A stretch of DNA of 64,000 bases from Ancylostoma caninum (lineage: Eukaryota; Nematoda; Chromadorea; Rhabditida; Ancylostomatidae): positions 558,001 to 622,000 of the forward strand of contig JBAJFG010000561.1 of assembly GCA_037903475.1 (NCBI GenBank), given 5' to 3'. The notes under the pieces are model-generated. The model had not been told where the DNA came from. It made no database searches and worked only from the letters and a program-made list of their open reading frames with translations. Below, piece after piece: positions 49,241 to 61,174 of this stretch. A program made the position numbers and the translations under genes. How positions within the stretch are numbered: position 1 is the first letter of the stretch; the number at the start of each line of letters is the position of its first letter.

Positions 49241-50184
49241 ATGTCACTCTGTATTCTGCCAATTGTCGACATCTTCCCAGCTCTCGCATTCGACGATGAC
49301 ATCTTTGATGTATTCGAAGACATTGAAGAATGTGTGGAGCACATCCACAGCCCCGTACAGGAGGAGACGTTGATGTTCGATGACTTCGAAGGGTGCCTAG
49401 ACGCCATCCACTGTCCAGAACAAGATGATGAAATCAACATGGAAGAGTGCCTTGAAACTATCCATAGCCCGCTGCCAGAAGAGAAGCTGTCCCCAGGAGA
49501 GGTAGGTCAACAGGAATTCTCGAATCGAAGTGGGCATTCCACTAATTATTCAAATTCTTCTAGGTTACTGATGACGGGTCCAAACTTACATTGTCGCTCG
49601 ATGTCTCCAATTTTGAGCCAGAAGAACTAAACGTGAATCTAGACGGAAGAACTCTCACGATTGAGGGCAAGCAGGAGATCAAAGGAAATGATAGTTATTC
49701 TATGAGGTACCCATCAGCTTAGAAACTACAGTAAGGGTCTATGTAGCTGTCGAAGTCGCCAAGTGTGACGCGCCGCAAGCTTGAATCACTAGTTGAGCTG
49801 CCGCTATCGCTAATCGTAGCGGTATTCTCTTCTTAAAATCACGGAAAAATTCCTTAATTCTGCCAGGGCCAGCCATTACAGCAGCGCAAGATGGTGATTC
49901 CAGCGCGTGGCGCCGTCGCGATATTGTAAACGCTAGAGTCCGCAAGTTCGTCACCTCCACTGTGCTCAATTTATGTAGATCCTAACACATTCTTGCCTTG
50001 CCGTTGCTAACTTAATTTCAGATCTTTCACACGACAATTGGAACTCCCTGAGGACGTTGACGTGGAACAGATTCGCTCCACAATTACTGAAGAAGGCCGC
50101 CTCACCGTTGAGGCTTCAAAAATGGCGAATCTGGATGTCAGTGGACGAGATATCCCTATCCAGAGGTCAACAATTGAGAATTAG
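49241..50184 (+). CDS. small heat shock protein (HSP-16 family), plus member of a divergent pair
   Basis: Three exons: 49241-49501, 49564-49706, 50022-50184; 188 aa, exon lengths identical to the minus paralogue. Residues 88-175 are the alpha-crystallin domain (LSLDVSNFEPEELNVNLDGR; RSFTRQLELPEDVDVEQI; GRLTVEASK), with the IPI motif in GRDIPIQRS. The N-terminal 87 residues again carry three acidic repeats (VFEDIEECVEHIHSP; MFDDFEGCLDAIHCP; NMEECLETIHSP). The crystallin domains are nearly identical between the paralogues and the acidic repeats diverge more, so the duplication is recent and the N-terminal region is evolving faster. Divergent hsp-16 pairs sharing one promoter region are known in C. 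elegans. Confidence 0.92.
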
Positions 50185-51104
50185 ACGTCATGATCCGCTC
50201 CAGCGGCGTCCTTCGTCACAAATGACGCAATCCTCGTGTTTGTCACAGAATGGAACTCCATTAGTAAGTAGGAATACCTCGTTAGGATTTGATTTTTTTC
50301 AAACTGTATTCCTTTTTTCGAGCTTCTCGATGCCCTTAAACATGAAGACATAAGAATTCAAGGGTGGTATTGTATTTTTCTTGAATAACAATTTGATAAT
50401 TAAAGCCATCAAACATACGCACATCTTCTTTTTTTTCATGCCATCTTTTTCAACAGCATCAACACTTTCATTTGATCACCACTCTTACACAACGAGGTCG
50501 GTCCTTCGCTAAGGCTATCCCCAGTTGCGGTGATGCTTTTGCATAGGGGAAGTATCCAGCGGGTATCCAGCCGAGTTTACGCCGGGGGTTCGTACCAGAT
50601 CAAAGAGCCGCCTCCGTGACCCCCCTGAATGACTTGTCAGTTGCGTTCTCGGTGTAGGATGATCCCAATGGTATTCAGCCTTCATTGCGTAGCATCTGTA
50701 CCGTTTCTGGTTGAAAAGGGACCGGAGATAGCAATGCTTGTTGAACTTGAGCTAATATCCAACGAAATTGCGTCTACACCTACAGAAGAATACTCACTGG
50801 ATATTCCGAGAGTTCTGATATTAACTTCGCCTACTCCCATGAAAAATTATCCTGGAATCGCATACCCCAATTACCTAATGCAGAAGAAATTATTCTGCTC
50901 TACCTCGTTCGCTCAAGTCTTTTGGAAACTAATGCAGGTCCGCTACCTTTATCTTTACCGTTCATGTTTACTGTTGTGTTGTGATTAACTAATCGTTACT
51001 GATCGGCTTAATTTTGTTCATTTTCTCTCTTTTCTTTGGTGCTTCCCTATTGTATATCATTTTTACACACTGTTCACCGTGATGGCACACCTTTATGGTG
51101 TATA

Positions 51105-51128
51105 CAAATAAATAAATAAATAAATAAT
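51105..51128. repeat. TAAA microsatellite
   Basis: Six tandem TAAA-type units within an AT-rich context. Confidence 0.8.
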
Positions 51129-51735
51129 AGTCAATAATAATGTTATTAGTATTGTAACGCATAATAATTTTACTGAAACACATATCGTTGTACGAATTGT
51201 GATATTTCCTAATTTACTGCATGTCAACATAACAAATGTTTATTTCTACTGTTACTGTGATTTGCTTGCTATTAATTTACAAATTTGTTGAAAACGCAAC
51301 TAAATCCAGCTGCTTTATGAAGGTTGGTTCTGTTCTAGAATGGACTAAAGGAGGACTCGTGGAAATAGCCAAAGCGACAGAACAGTATTCCGAACCTCCA
51401 CACTTTTCAGCTGTGTTATCTGCTTTGTCACCTCTCAGCCAGAATTCCAAAAGGGGCGGAGCTGATCACGGTGTAAGTCCTTCACCTCCTTCACCGAGGT
51501 AACCAGGCAAGCCTTCTGCTGGAGAAACAGAGACTAATTTTTTTTCCTGAACTGCAGGCCATTTTTCAACAGGCCATTTTTTCTGTATGAACATGCGAAA
51601 GTTTGAGACTGGTTTGTATCTATCTTGAATATGTTAGTTGATATTATAATTCTGGTGATTTTATTGCACATATCGCTATATAAAATGTAATTTTTATAGG
51701 TACCATTATCGGTAATGAGTTCATTTGCTCATATA

Positions 51736-52097
51736 CAGTGGCAGTCATAAGTATTGATCATATGCAGGGCTGACAGATACGATTGAATCCTGTGTTAACG
51801 TGTATTTTTGAGTGAAACTCTCTCGAAACTAATGTAATAAATCCAATTCAGGTCGAGACCCGGACTGTAAACAATTCTTTGTAGGTGGTTGTCAATATCG
51901 TCGAACCCCCAAATTTCGACTTCTCCGAATAAAAAATTTCTGCCAAAGAAATTCGCATATAAAATTCGAGTCGTATCTATTCGCACCAGTACCACCTACG
52001 TATCTGCAAAACATACAAAAATTAGAGCCGCCTAACCCTGCTCTGAAAGGAGTTACGGACGGAAGATGATTTGTTGCAATACTTTTGTCCGCCACTG
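51736..52097. mobile_element. Tc1-like MITE or remnant
   Basis: The ends CAGTGGCAGTCATAAGTATT and (reverse complement) CAGTGGCGGACAAAAGTATT are inverted repeats of the Tc1 style. Left flank is TA; the right flank is CA, probably a mutated TA. The 362-bp interior has only fragmentary open frames. Confidence 0.65.
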
Positions 52098-52749
52098 CAT
52101 ATGAGTTCTGTTAGATTTCTTGAAAATTCCAAATAGACGTTATCACTTTATAAATTCTAGCTGCTAATAATTTTTTAAACGAGTTTGAAGAAGAAGCAAC
52201 AGGAATATTCAAAACAAGAGGCCCCGACGGATGCAGTAGATTGAACAAGAATATAGAGGATTTGGAAGGCTTCTTCAGTAGGTGATAACGATAGTTGTTC
52301 CACTATAAGATAGCGGTTTCCAAACATAGAAGATGTATGTTTTTCTCCTCTCGCTCACTTCTACTGTTCCATGTAAAAAGCTTGTACTCTTGCTGGATAC
52401 TTGTACCAACTTGATACTTAGTTTCTGAACTAATCACCAGCTTCTAAGTACAATCACTTTAATTGGCTTCCATACAGCTTTTGTGTCACGTCTTCTCTGT
52501 GTGATAAATGCATACATATCTTTGAGCTTAGCATTGGAGATGAAGTTCGACAAACCTGTATGTGACAAATAAAACCGGAACAGCTCAACAATTACGTTAG
52601 AATTTGACAAGGTAAGCCTAATAAAGTTAAAATAAACCCAATGAATCTGTCTGACACACAATCAGGACACTAAACACAACAAATCTAAAAGCAAGAGCAC
52701 TATGCATTGACCTTAAGGAGAAAATCGAAGGCAAAAACAAAAATCTGAG

Positions 52750-55700
52750 TTAAATCTTGAAGCTTTTATCCACATCCTGACCAGATTTATTTCCTTCGTT
52801 CCACATCAGCACATGCTAAAAGCACGCAGTTATAATATAGGTAGGAATAAATAGCCGGAGATTAACATACCGAGCCCATAAGTGATGCAATCTCAACATC
52901 TGGAAGGCGCTCTTTAATTAGAGCAACCCAGTTAACACTGTCATCGGGGGGCAAGATGGCCATAAGGCTATCAAGCTGGAATACAATATTGCAACAGGAG
53001 TCGAGCAAATCTTAGTGTTCAACCTACCGGGCGGTATCCAGAATTATTCACATGTCGATGAAGAAAAGCGAAATCATGAATGATTCGTAAGCGTGCCCGT
53101 TGATCAACTGTCAGTGGAGGTTTCTGTGACAGTGGAGGGCTTCGATCCTGAAAGTTGAGAGTTTATTGAACCTCTGTGTTTCTTGAACGAACAGAACGTA
53201 ACCCAGGTGGCGGAAGTGTTCTTACTATTTCATCTATGCACAATGTAATATATGGGAAATGATGTATACTTATTGCCAATTGTTAATGTAAGCAAAACGC
53301 AAAATTGGCTGTGGAAAATCTACTTGACTCTTAGAAGTTGGTTGGCGCTGCAAACCGGAGAAGTCTACAATAACCATGCCCCCTAACTGTTGAAAACCTG
53401 CAGCAGTCAGATAACATAAGTTCCATGACAAAAAAATTAAGGCCCAAAAACGAAGATGTACCTAGCGAAGAAACATTTTTACCAATTCGTACTGTAACGA
53501 GACCCACCTGGCGAGGTGCACTGCCGTACTGCCCCCTATCGTTGTGGTAGCTCTGACGAGAACTGAAAAATTACATATTAATCGTAAATGCTTGAAACAT
53601 ACGGTCAAAATTTCGAACCTGTCACGGTATCTGTCCGTATGATCGCCTTCTTCCCTTGATGGAGGTTGCATAAATGAATTACTAGCGTTACGGCTGTGTG
53701 ATGGATATTCGCTTAAAGGATAAGTATGGAACGAACACCTTCTCTACAGTAAACAAACAAGACGCCTAAGAATGTCCAGAAAAAGACATACATATTTTGA
53801 GATCGACATCCACCATCGTCCCGCTCTCCATTTCCGCGAAAAACATCTGTCCTTTGACGGTATTGAGTATTGTCATCAAAATAGCGATCACGTCTTTCAT
53901 CGAAAGCTGCGTCCGATTGACAGAACGTTGGTCGATTACGGTCATAGTCACGGGAGGTTGGTTCGGGTCCATGGTAACTGCGATTGAAGCTTTCATCCTT
54001 AGGCCAACGCTGGTTGTCATCTCTTCTGGATGATCCAGATGTGTCGTTCTGGTGGTAATTTTCATCCCTGGGCCATCGCTGGTTGTCATCGCGTCTACTT
54101 CCACTATATCTCTCATCGTACTCGTTATTTGCAAATCGCATGGAAGCAGAAGAGCGAGGTCGATTATACTCGTCATAAGCATTTGCTCTATAATTATTTC
54201 CTTCAGGCCGTTGTCGATATGACGGTTCATCGCCCCGATACACGTTTCTACTATTGGATGATTGTTGAGGACTACTGTAGTTATTTCGGGGGTAGGTGCC
54301 GTCGAAACCAGAATTACCCATAGCTGTGGATGACCGCTGAGGACCTCTCTCCCACTGTGAATCGTTGCGAACAGGCGTACGCGAACGGACGCTGCTCTCC
54401 GCGAGGGGACGTGAAAAAACTGACGTTCCGTTGGTGGGTCTGCATGGCTGTTGTGTAGGCATAGGCTCCCTCGGTGGATTTCGAGATGCATTGGTTAGGT
54501 TGGTGCCATCAACACTATCTAGTCGCCGGTCAGAAGCAGAAGATGGGTACCGACTAGACTGGTCATCACCTCCAGCGAACCTGCAATGCCAGAACTAAAA
54601 GCGAATGAGAACCTAAGAAACGAAAGAAATGTAATTAGGAAGTGAGGCTACCAAGGTGGCACTATTATTGGCCTGCTTACTTGACTACTCCTCAGCTGAT
54701 AGTTGGATAAGTTCTCGAAAACGAGTAAATTGCGAGTCGATTACATAGAGAAGAATTCTCATTCCAAATTTTTCATGTATCTGACTGTGGTCTTATGGTT
54801 TTGTAGTAGCTATCAACGTGTGACGTACCGATCCAGGAGCTATATGATTGTGGGAATTACCACGTACTTATATATAAGCAAATTAAGGGTGTGTTTCATC
54901 CTGAGGGGAAAAGGGGCATCACCAGGCTATAGTGATTGGTGCACTCAACCAGTACCCCAATCACGGTAGCTTGGTAACGCCCCATTCCACTCATGATGAT
55001 ACACACCCCTGAATTAACTAGATATTCTTTCCACTACCTTGAAAATATACATGTAAGATCATATCTAAATGTGTATCTAGTTGAAAAGTCACTAACCGAA
55101 GTATGAATTGGAGCGTCATACCTCGAACCACGTATGTAAACTAAGATGTACCAATGTGAACTCAATTTTCTGTAACCCGGTTGTCTGTGAATAAAAACGC
55201 AGTAATATCCGAAAATACACGAAAACTATGGGCATTATGAGCACGACTAAGATAAGATATAAGATATTGTTCATTAGTGTATTGAGGAACTAAATATTGG
55301 ACTTCAAAATAGGGTAAACAACACCTTATTAATTCTGCAATTTTTTACAACTAACGAATATTTGCACAAATATCTGACTGACATAGAAGCGTGTAGCGAA
55401 ATAACATGAGGCGCCGCTGCCGATTACATGGTGGATGGATCAATGATCGATACTAGTCCTCTGCTCAATCGAGCCTTGTATTTTTCCGGGGCGGTATATT
55501 GATACCAGGTGCCTCTGCGAGGCCGAAACATGCATTGAATTGGAAACCATCGGGTGAAACCGCACGGTTTACGGGATTACTCGTTCAAAGATCTCCATGA
55601 TTTTATGTGTAACTGGTGTCATGTGCGTGGCCATGCCCCCCCCCCCTACCCAGAAAAAAAAACAGGCAAGGCAAATCTTTTTGCCAATGTATTTGTGTGA

Positions 55701-58700
55701 CAACAATGAAACATACAAATACCTCATGTCCTGATGTGGTCCTTTACTGGTATTGGACTCTCCGAACTCGCGTCTCTGAAAACATGTAAACTAGAAAAAA
55801 TATTTCAGAAACTGTTGAAGATGACGGCATTTGTGAAGACCAGCACCACGGCTGTTTCCACGTCTTGGAATTCGAACGCTTTGAAATTTGAATAACGATT
55901 CTGAAAAGCCCAGCACCACAAATACGCTATCAAAGCATCCTCGCTCACAAGATAGGAAACGCTAAGGATTGAAGATCCTTATAAAATGGATCAACGCGGG
56001 ACCGCTCGATCGAATTGTGGCGGGAACGGAGTGCTGCTGTCAGCTGATATGGCGAGTAGACAGCCCCTTTTCTTCAGTTATAGTCTTTTCTAACCTTCTA
56101 GTTGCCGTCTTTCACACAATGGTCAGCGCTCCAAAATTTTCTTCCTCCTTGAATTTTTTCCTCCTACGCCTATATGTAAGAATGTACGTGTTTAGTTGAT
56201 TTTCGACAGTGTTCGAATCCTGAATTCTTTGCATAATTTGGAGTTGTTCTGGAACAATTTTAGTGGCAGTTACTCTCTTTTGAAGCTCGTTTCTTTTAAT
56301 CTACTGCAAGAAATGCTGGAAAATCATCCGGACGACCAATTTCACTAACAAAACAGCAACTAAGAATGGAAGCGTTATCGATTTCTTCGTGTCGGTCTAC
56401 TGCCCGCGGTTCGTGCAACATGGTCGGATCTTCTCCGGTACCTATATCATGCAATGGGACATGCTGAAATGGGAAGCTACAGGTGTATTACACTTTCCAG
56501 CATTTCTATTCCTGCATCATAGCGCCTCAGCGAACTCGCTTACTTTAGATCTCGCTGAAGACCCCGAGGCCCGTATGCATCCTTGAGATTACCCATGGTA
56601 ATCCTGTTAATGTGCCGAAATTTACCCAGTACCTGGCACCCATTAACATGTTAACCCATATGTAACGCTGTCAACACTCAGATGCTACCTGTGGGTAATC
56701 TCATAGCCATGGGTGTGAGACTACGCAGCTTCCTAAGGATGCAATCAGTTACGGATTGAAAACTCCCACGAGCGCTGAACTTGAAAAAAAAAACTGGTAG
56801 ATTTATACCTTTTCTTTTTCTTCATTTGTTCTGCGTTCGTATAAACCAGGTCTAGCAGATTCTCGGCCACTTTCACGAACAGCGCTATTTCGTCCACCAT
56901 GAGTCGTACCTGCCTCGCTATTTTTCTGAAAAAAAAGCTAAGATGAATTGGATTTTGCGTGTACGAAGAAATATGCTAGCAAGAGGCTAATCATTGGTCA
57001 CAGCACAGGTCACTTCAGGGCCCGGATGAACTACTTGGGAAGTGGGCAATCTCACACCTATAGTAATGACTACACATGGGTAGCAGCTGTATATAGACAA
57101 CGTCACATTCGGGTAAAAATATTGAAGAGCGCTAGGTAAAAGGTAAGTTTGGATATGTTAACACGTTCATTATGGATAATCTCAATGATGCATCCAAGCA
57201 AAAGCAAAAATTTCATGTTTGCTGGCTTTCTAGCATATTTCTTCGCTCTCATAACAACATCTCGCTATAAAGTAGAGGAAATTAGTTGGAACTTCATCAA
57301 AATTTTTCATGTATTGTCAAGTGGTTAACCTCATACATGCCCAGAATGAAAAAGAAGTACCTTCGCAACACTGGCTGTAGTTCTGCACGAAGCAAAGGCA
57401 GATGCAGGCCGAAACGATGGTGATGGTTTCGCTGGCTGAGCAAATACATTGTCAGCCGTAGCTGTGGGGGTGACATCAGGCTTTATGGGAGTGGAGGACC
57501 TTTGCGGCTGAGGAATGGACTTTATTTGTGCCGTTTTGTCGTTGTCATCGTCGCAAACTTCCCAAGGATTACGGAAAGATTCCACATTTTCTTCGATATG
57601 TATAGGCTATAAAATAGAAATTCAAATATTGTTCGTTAAAAATCAAGGACAGCAAGGACTAGGACATGAGAGTGAAATTGATTAAGCAATTTTCACCTCC
57701 TGCGCAGTACGGTATGCGTTGGCGAGGTTCGATGTTGGTCTTGGTTTGGTGGAAGACGGTTCAGGGTTGGGTTTGGTGAATACTGGTCGTGGAAGTTTCG
57801 GCGGAGAGTCGGTGAACTTCCGTTGAGGCTCGGGTGGAGTATTGCTGAGCTTCCGATCCTTGTCCGGTGAACCAGATGTCTCTCTCGGATCCTTGTCGGG
57901 AGAATCAGTCTCCTTCTTGAAAAACAGAATTGTAGAATTAAAAAAAAGTGGTAACAACAAAATTAAGTGATAAAGATGATGCAACGAAGTAACTTCCATC
58001 TACCTTTCTGCCGCAGATTGGTAAGATGCAGGTCAACCTTGGCCTAATACAATCCTAGTCTTTTTTCTTAATTCCATCTCTCTCAGAGACCATTAACACC
58101 TTAGGCAGCGTCCCACCTCACGAGTGAAATGCACGAGGCTGACTCCAGAGTTCGAAACAAGAGATCCACGCTTGGAAGCATTGTCTGAGGTGATCCTGAT
58201 TTGGGTTGTTTTCTCCTTTTTTGTGTCCCCTCCTTTTTGTGTTTTCTGCCCAATGGTCCCTGCGAAGCTCAGGAGAGCACGTCAAGTAAATACGTCCTAC
58301 GGAGATAAAGATGTGGCGAGGTGGCCGAGTGAAGGAAGCGCCGTAGTACTGAGATGATGCATGAGGGTTTGGATCCCGTCGGCGCCCACGTTTTGCAATT
58401 TTGTACTTTAGGCCTTTACCCTTGTCTGAAGTAGTTTTGAAGCTTAGAACACAACAAAGACAGATACACAGTACGCTTTAAACAGTGAGACTGTTCGTCT
58501 GTTCATGATGTAATACCTACATTTGATGAGTTCTTACCTCCAGTTTTACTTCAGGCAGAGTCAAAAAAAAAAATGCAAAATTGCAAAACCAAAGGCACTG
58601 GCGGGATCCAAACCCTTGAGCTGTCCATCTGGTAATCAGTTGGGTTACTAATTCGCCGAATGAAAGGCCTCACCCCGCATGATGCTCTCAAAACTGGAAA

Positions 58701-61038
58701 GAAATGCTGAACAGGGAAGCGGAGGTCGAAAACTTTTAGGGACCCTTGTATATTCTGAAGAGCTCCAATTAGAAAAAAAGTTGGAGATAAAAAACAAAAC
58801 AAAAACTAAACATACATAGTCATCCAGCTCTTCGTCATCGCTGTACACTCCGGTCGCATCCAGGGAGTCATCTGACTCGCTGAAAGAATCGGAAGATTCG
58901 TCAAATTTGCCAGAAGTAGGTATATACTGTGGCTCGTTTGGGTTGAGAATAGGCTGTTGACGTCTGCTGCTTTCTGGCACCTGAAAAAAAAAGATATGAG
59001 AACATATTTATGCGCTCAGCGCCATATTAAAGCAGGATCTTCTTCGAACTTGGCATTTTTTTTTACTCATTTATTTGTTTTCTAGAGTAACCATGAGACA
59101 CACTGTCAACTCACATCACCTTTCTCAAAAATGCTTAGATTCCGTGAGAACTTGATGCTGCAGACTTTCAGAAGAGAAAATTAGCATGAATTTGCAGCGC
59201 TAATGGGAGCATGGAGTGAAGCACATATTTATGATCATTATATTAGGTCGTCAAGTATGAAATGTCTGATTTTAGATGAGAAGATTTTGAGTTTTGTTTC
59301 TAAAGCAAGATGCAGTATAAGATATCCAAATATGCTCCTATACTATCTCCATAGCCTTGCCATCTTAAATATGGCTTGGCTGCTCCAACACCTTAGAAGC
59401 ATGGGAAGCTATGGGCGATCAAGTGAGGAAGAGCGTTTCCAATACGATGTTGAAAATTGAACATTTTCTCCAGCAAGAAGTGAGCTAATCCCTGAAAGGA
59501 GTTGTGGTCAAATAGAGCAAGGTTTGCCCAGTACAGTGAGTGGCAGGTGGGTCCTCACCCCTGCTCCTCTGGCTTAAGCAGCGTGGATTTGTGAAAAATG
59601 GTCAAAAATTGGCACCCATTTTTGAGGGTCAAACTGGGAACCGCTCATAAAATCAGACATTTCATACTTGACGACCTAATAGATAGGTAAGAGAGCAACG
59701 CAGTTCAAAAGGCACAGAACGGTGGAATTATTAGGTATATTTATCGCAAAAAAAAAAGAATTTTTGAAAGAACGGCTCCAACATTGCTAGTGATAAGTTG
59801 CGGTTTGAGGTACTCACTCCAAACTGACTTGATAGTGAAGTGCAGTTGAAGAGCTTTATCCGTGTGCAAAATGAAGAATAGAAACCATCACATGATAACT
59901 TCACTCGTAGTCTTTGCAATAGTCCGACAAAAATCGGTACACAAAGAATTTCATTTAGACTCAACATGCTCTTCAATTCTGGATGGGGCTTCAGTAGAAT
60001 TTAGCAACTTAATGGCGCAAAGCGACAATTGAAGCAGCAGATGCTTAAAAAATAAATGTGAGGATAAGTTTCATAACGGAATGGTCAGTCTCTAGAACAG
60101 CATTTAATAATTAAGGAAGGACTTTCGAACTATGCATCCATTTGTAGTTTCACGTTAACCAATTTGCTAAAAAAAAAACTACGGTTAATGCCTTCGATCG
60201 AGTGATAGAAGCGGTGCAAACATCTGCAACTTCACACCCCCCTAACCAATTCTTTAGAAGAGCACCATCAGTCTTATTTTCTGTTTAAGACTTTGTAAAC
60301 TTCGGAAGTTGTCATAATAATGCATAGTATATATGATCCAACAATGTTGAGAAATCCAGCCCTGAGTTCCGAATCTTTGGAATGTAAGGTAGAAGTGCGT
60401 ACTGAGGATGAGATTCCCTCCACTGTTCTCTCCTCCTGTGCTGGTCTATCGAGCGATCACAAAGAAAACTAAAGAAAACACCCAACAGAAAAGCATATCT
60501 GGATGGGACCTCGTGCCACATAGAGATCTGCTCTCCGCAAATATGGAATTTAATAACGGTTTTCTAGGAATTGCTATAGGAAGTCATGCAGACGATCGAG
60601 ATCGGCCGCCTCAATAGATTCTATATAGAAATCTCAATATGAACAAGAGGTGGAATTTTGTGTTTAATGCGTTGCAGCCTGCTCTCTTTCTAATTAGACA
60701 CTCTTCAAGATCTGTGCTAAACAGGAAGCAACATTATCCTAACGCAAGCTGTGGCAGCTAGCAATTGATACTAGAACACGGATGTTCAGAAGCAAACTGT
60801 GAACCTCTTTTCTTCAAAACTCATGCGAACGAATCAAAACTGTACCACAGGTGAATTTCAAAGGACACCTCACCATCTTCGCCACAGCGCTTGTGGTGTC
60901 CGTCCTGTGGTTTGGGGGAACCATCTTCGCTGCAGCACTCGTTTCCGTCCGGTTACCTGGAGGGTTCGGAGCCGGTTTAGGATTTGCTAACGAAGCAAAT
61001 GGAGAAGCAGCAGCTGCTGGTAAAATTGACGCTGAGAT
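52750..61038 (-). CDS. Arg/Ser/Asp-rich low-complexity protein, family not recognised, start missing
   Basis: Twelve phase-consistent exons: 60874-61038, 58816-58980, 57697-57915, 57361-57606, 56809-56925, 55723-55775, 53792-54580, 53619-53711, 53508-53562, 53028-53147, 52871-52975, 52750-52815 (TAA). They give 730 residues; the first exon has no convincing start, so 5' exons are probably unread. Order: Ala/Pro-rich part with two AAKMV-type repeats; acidic Ser/Asp stretch (SDSFSESDDSLD); Pro/Ser/Lys part with DSPDKD repeats; an Arg/Asn/Asp-rich disordered region (exon 53792-54580) with a duplicated unit RRDDNQRWP; and a conserved-looking helical C-terminal domain (RLRIIHDFAFLHRHVNNSG; NWVALIKERLPDVEIASL). 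The composition suggests an RNA-associated, condensate-type protein, which is inference. SINE copies and a palindrome lie in its introns. Confidence 0.75.
54887..55008. repeat. imperfect palindrome (fold-back element)
   Basis: Left arm GGGTGTGTTTCATCCTGAG and right arm, reversed, GGGTGTGTATCATCATGAG continue to pair for about 55 bp with scattered mismatches. It lies in an intron of the 52.7-61 kb gene. No target duplication was identified. Confidence 0.65.
56576..56743. mobile_element. GATGCATC/TTACCCATGG repeat, copy
   Basis: Termini TGCATCCTTGAGATTACCC and the reversed end TGCATCCTTAGGAAGC are inverted; the interior repeats GGGTAATCTCATAGCCATGG. Same family as 48022-48224. Confidence 0.5.
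57043..57196. mobile_element. GATGCATC/TTACCCATGG repeat, diverged copy
   Basis: Contains CAATCTCACACCTATAG, ACACATGGGTAGCAGCTG, AGACAACGTCA and ends AATCTCAATGATGCATCC, all shared with other copies of the family. Confidence 0.5.
58313..58405 (+). repeat. tRNA-derived SINE, plus copy
   Basis: GTGGCGAGGTGGCCGAGTGA resembles the 5' end and A box of a class II tRNA (Ser/Leu), and AGGGTTTGGATCCCGTC resembles a B box. The acceptor stem pairs poorly and there is no proper anticodon arm, so it is not a functional tRNA. It is followed by GTTTTGCAATTTTG, also present after the inverted copy. Confidence 0.55.
58570..58665 (-). repeat. tRNA-derived SINE, minus copy
   Basis: On the minus strand: CAAGGGTTTGGATCCCGCC (B-box-like), then GGTTTTGCAATTTTGC and a T-rich tail. 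It shares the B box and tail with the copy at 58313-58405 in inverted orientation, 200 bp apart. Confidence 0.55.
59243..59679. mobile_element. TA-flanked MITE (mariner-type ends), short copy
   Basis: A 437-bp element starting TTAGGTCGTCAAGTATGAAA, ending with the exact reverse complement, with TA on both sides. Homologous to 8607-9495 at both ends. No ORF of interest. Confidence 0.85.
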
Positions 61039-61174
61039 CTGAAACAAAACAAGGAGTAAAATTAAGCAAAAAAAAAGGATTTCGTGAGTATCAAGTCTTC
61101 AATATGTGTTTTCCGAATTTTTTTTTCAGAATTTTGATCTACTAGTTTATCTGCATTTATCTATTTATTACCTA

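Larger units (their letters stand above)
49040..50400 (+). repeat. right arm of the heat-shock inverted duplication
   Basis: Partner of 46690-48005. The two arms are separated by about 1 kb of unpaired spacer. Confidence 0.85.
50401..52749. other. intergenic with GC island and small elements
   Basis: A GC-rich block at about 50490-50640 (GGTCGGTCCTTCGCTAAGGC at its start) stands out from AT-rich surroundings but encodes no supported protein; it may be a dispersed repeat. A TAAA run follows at 51105-51128, then a Tc1-like remnant at 51736-52097. No gene was recognised. Confidence 0.4.

Noticed and set aside
58816..58980. CASC3/Barentsz SELOR box suggested by EPQYIPTSGKF.
   Set aside because: Only the short YIPxxGxF word fits; the residues after it are Ser/Asp-rich and lack the HDxR continuation of that family.
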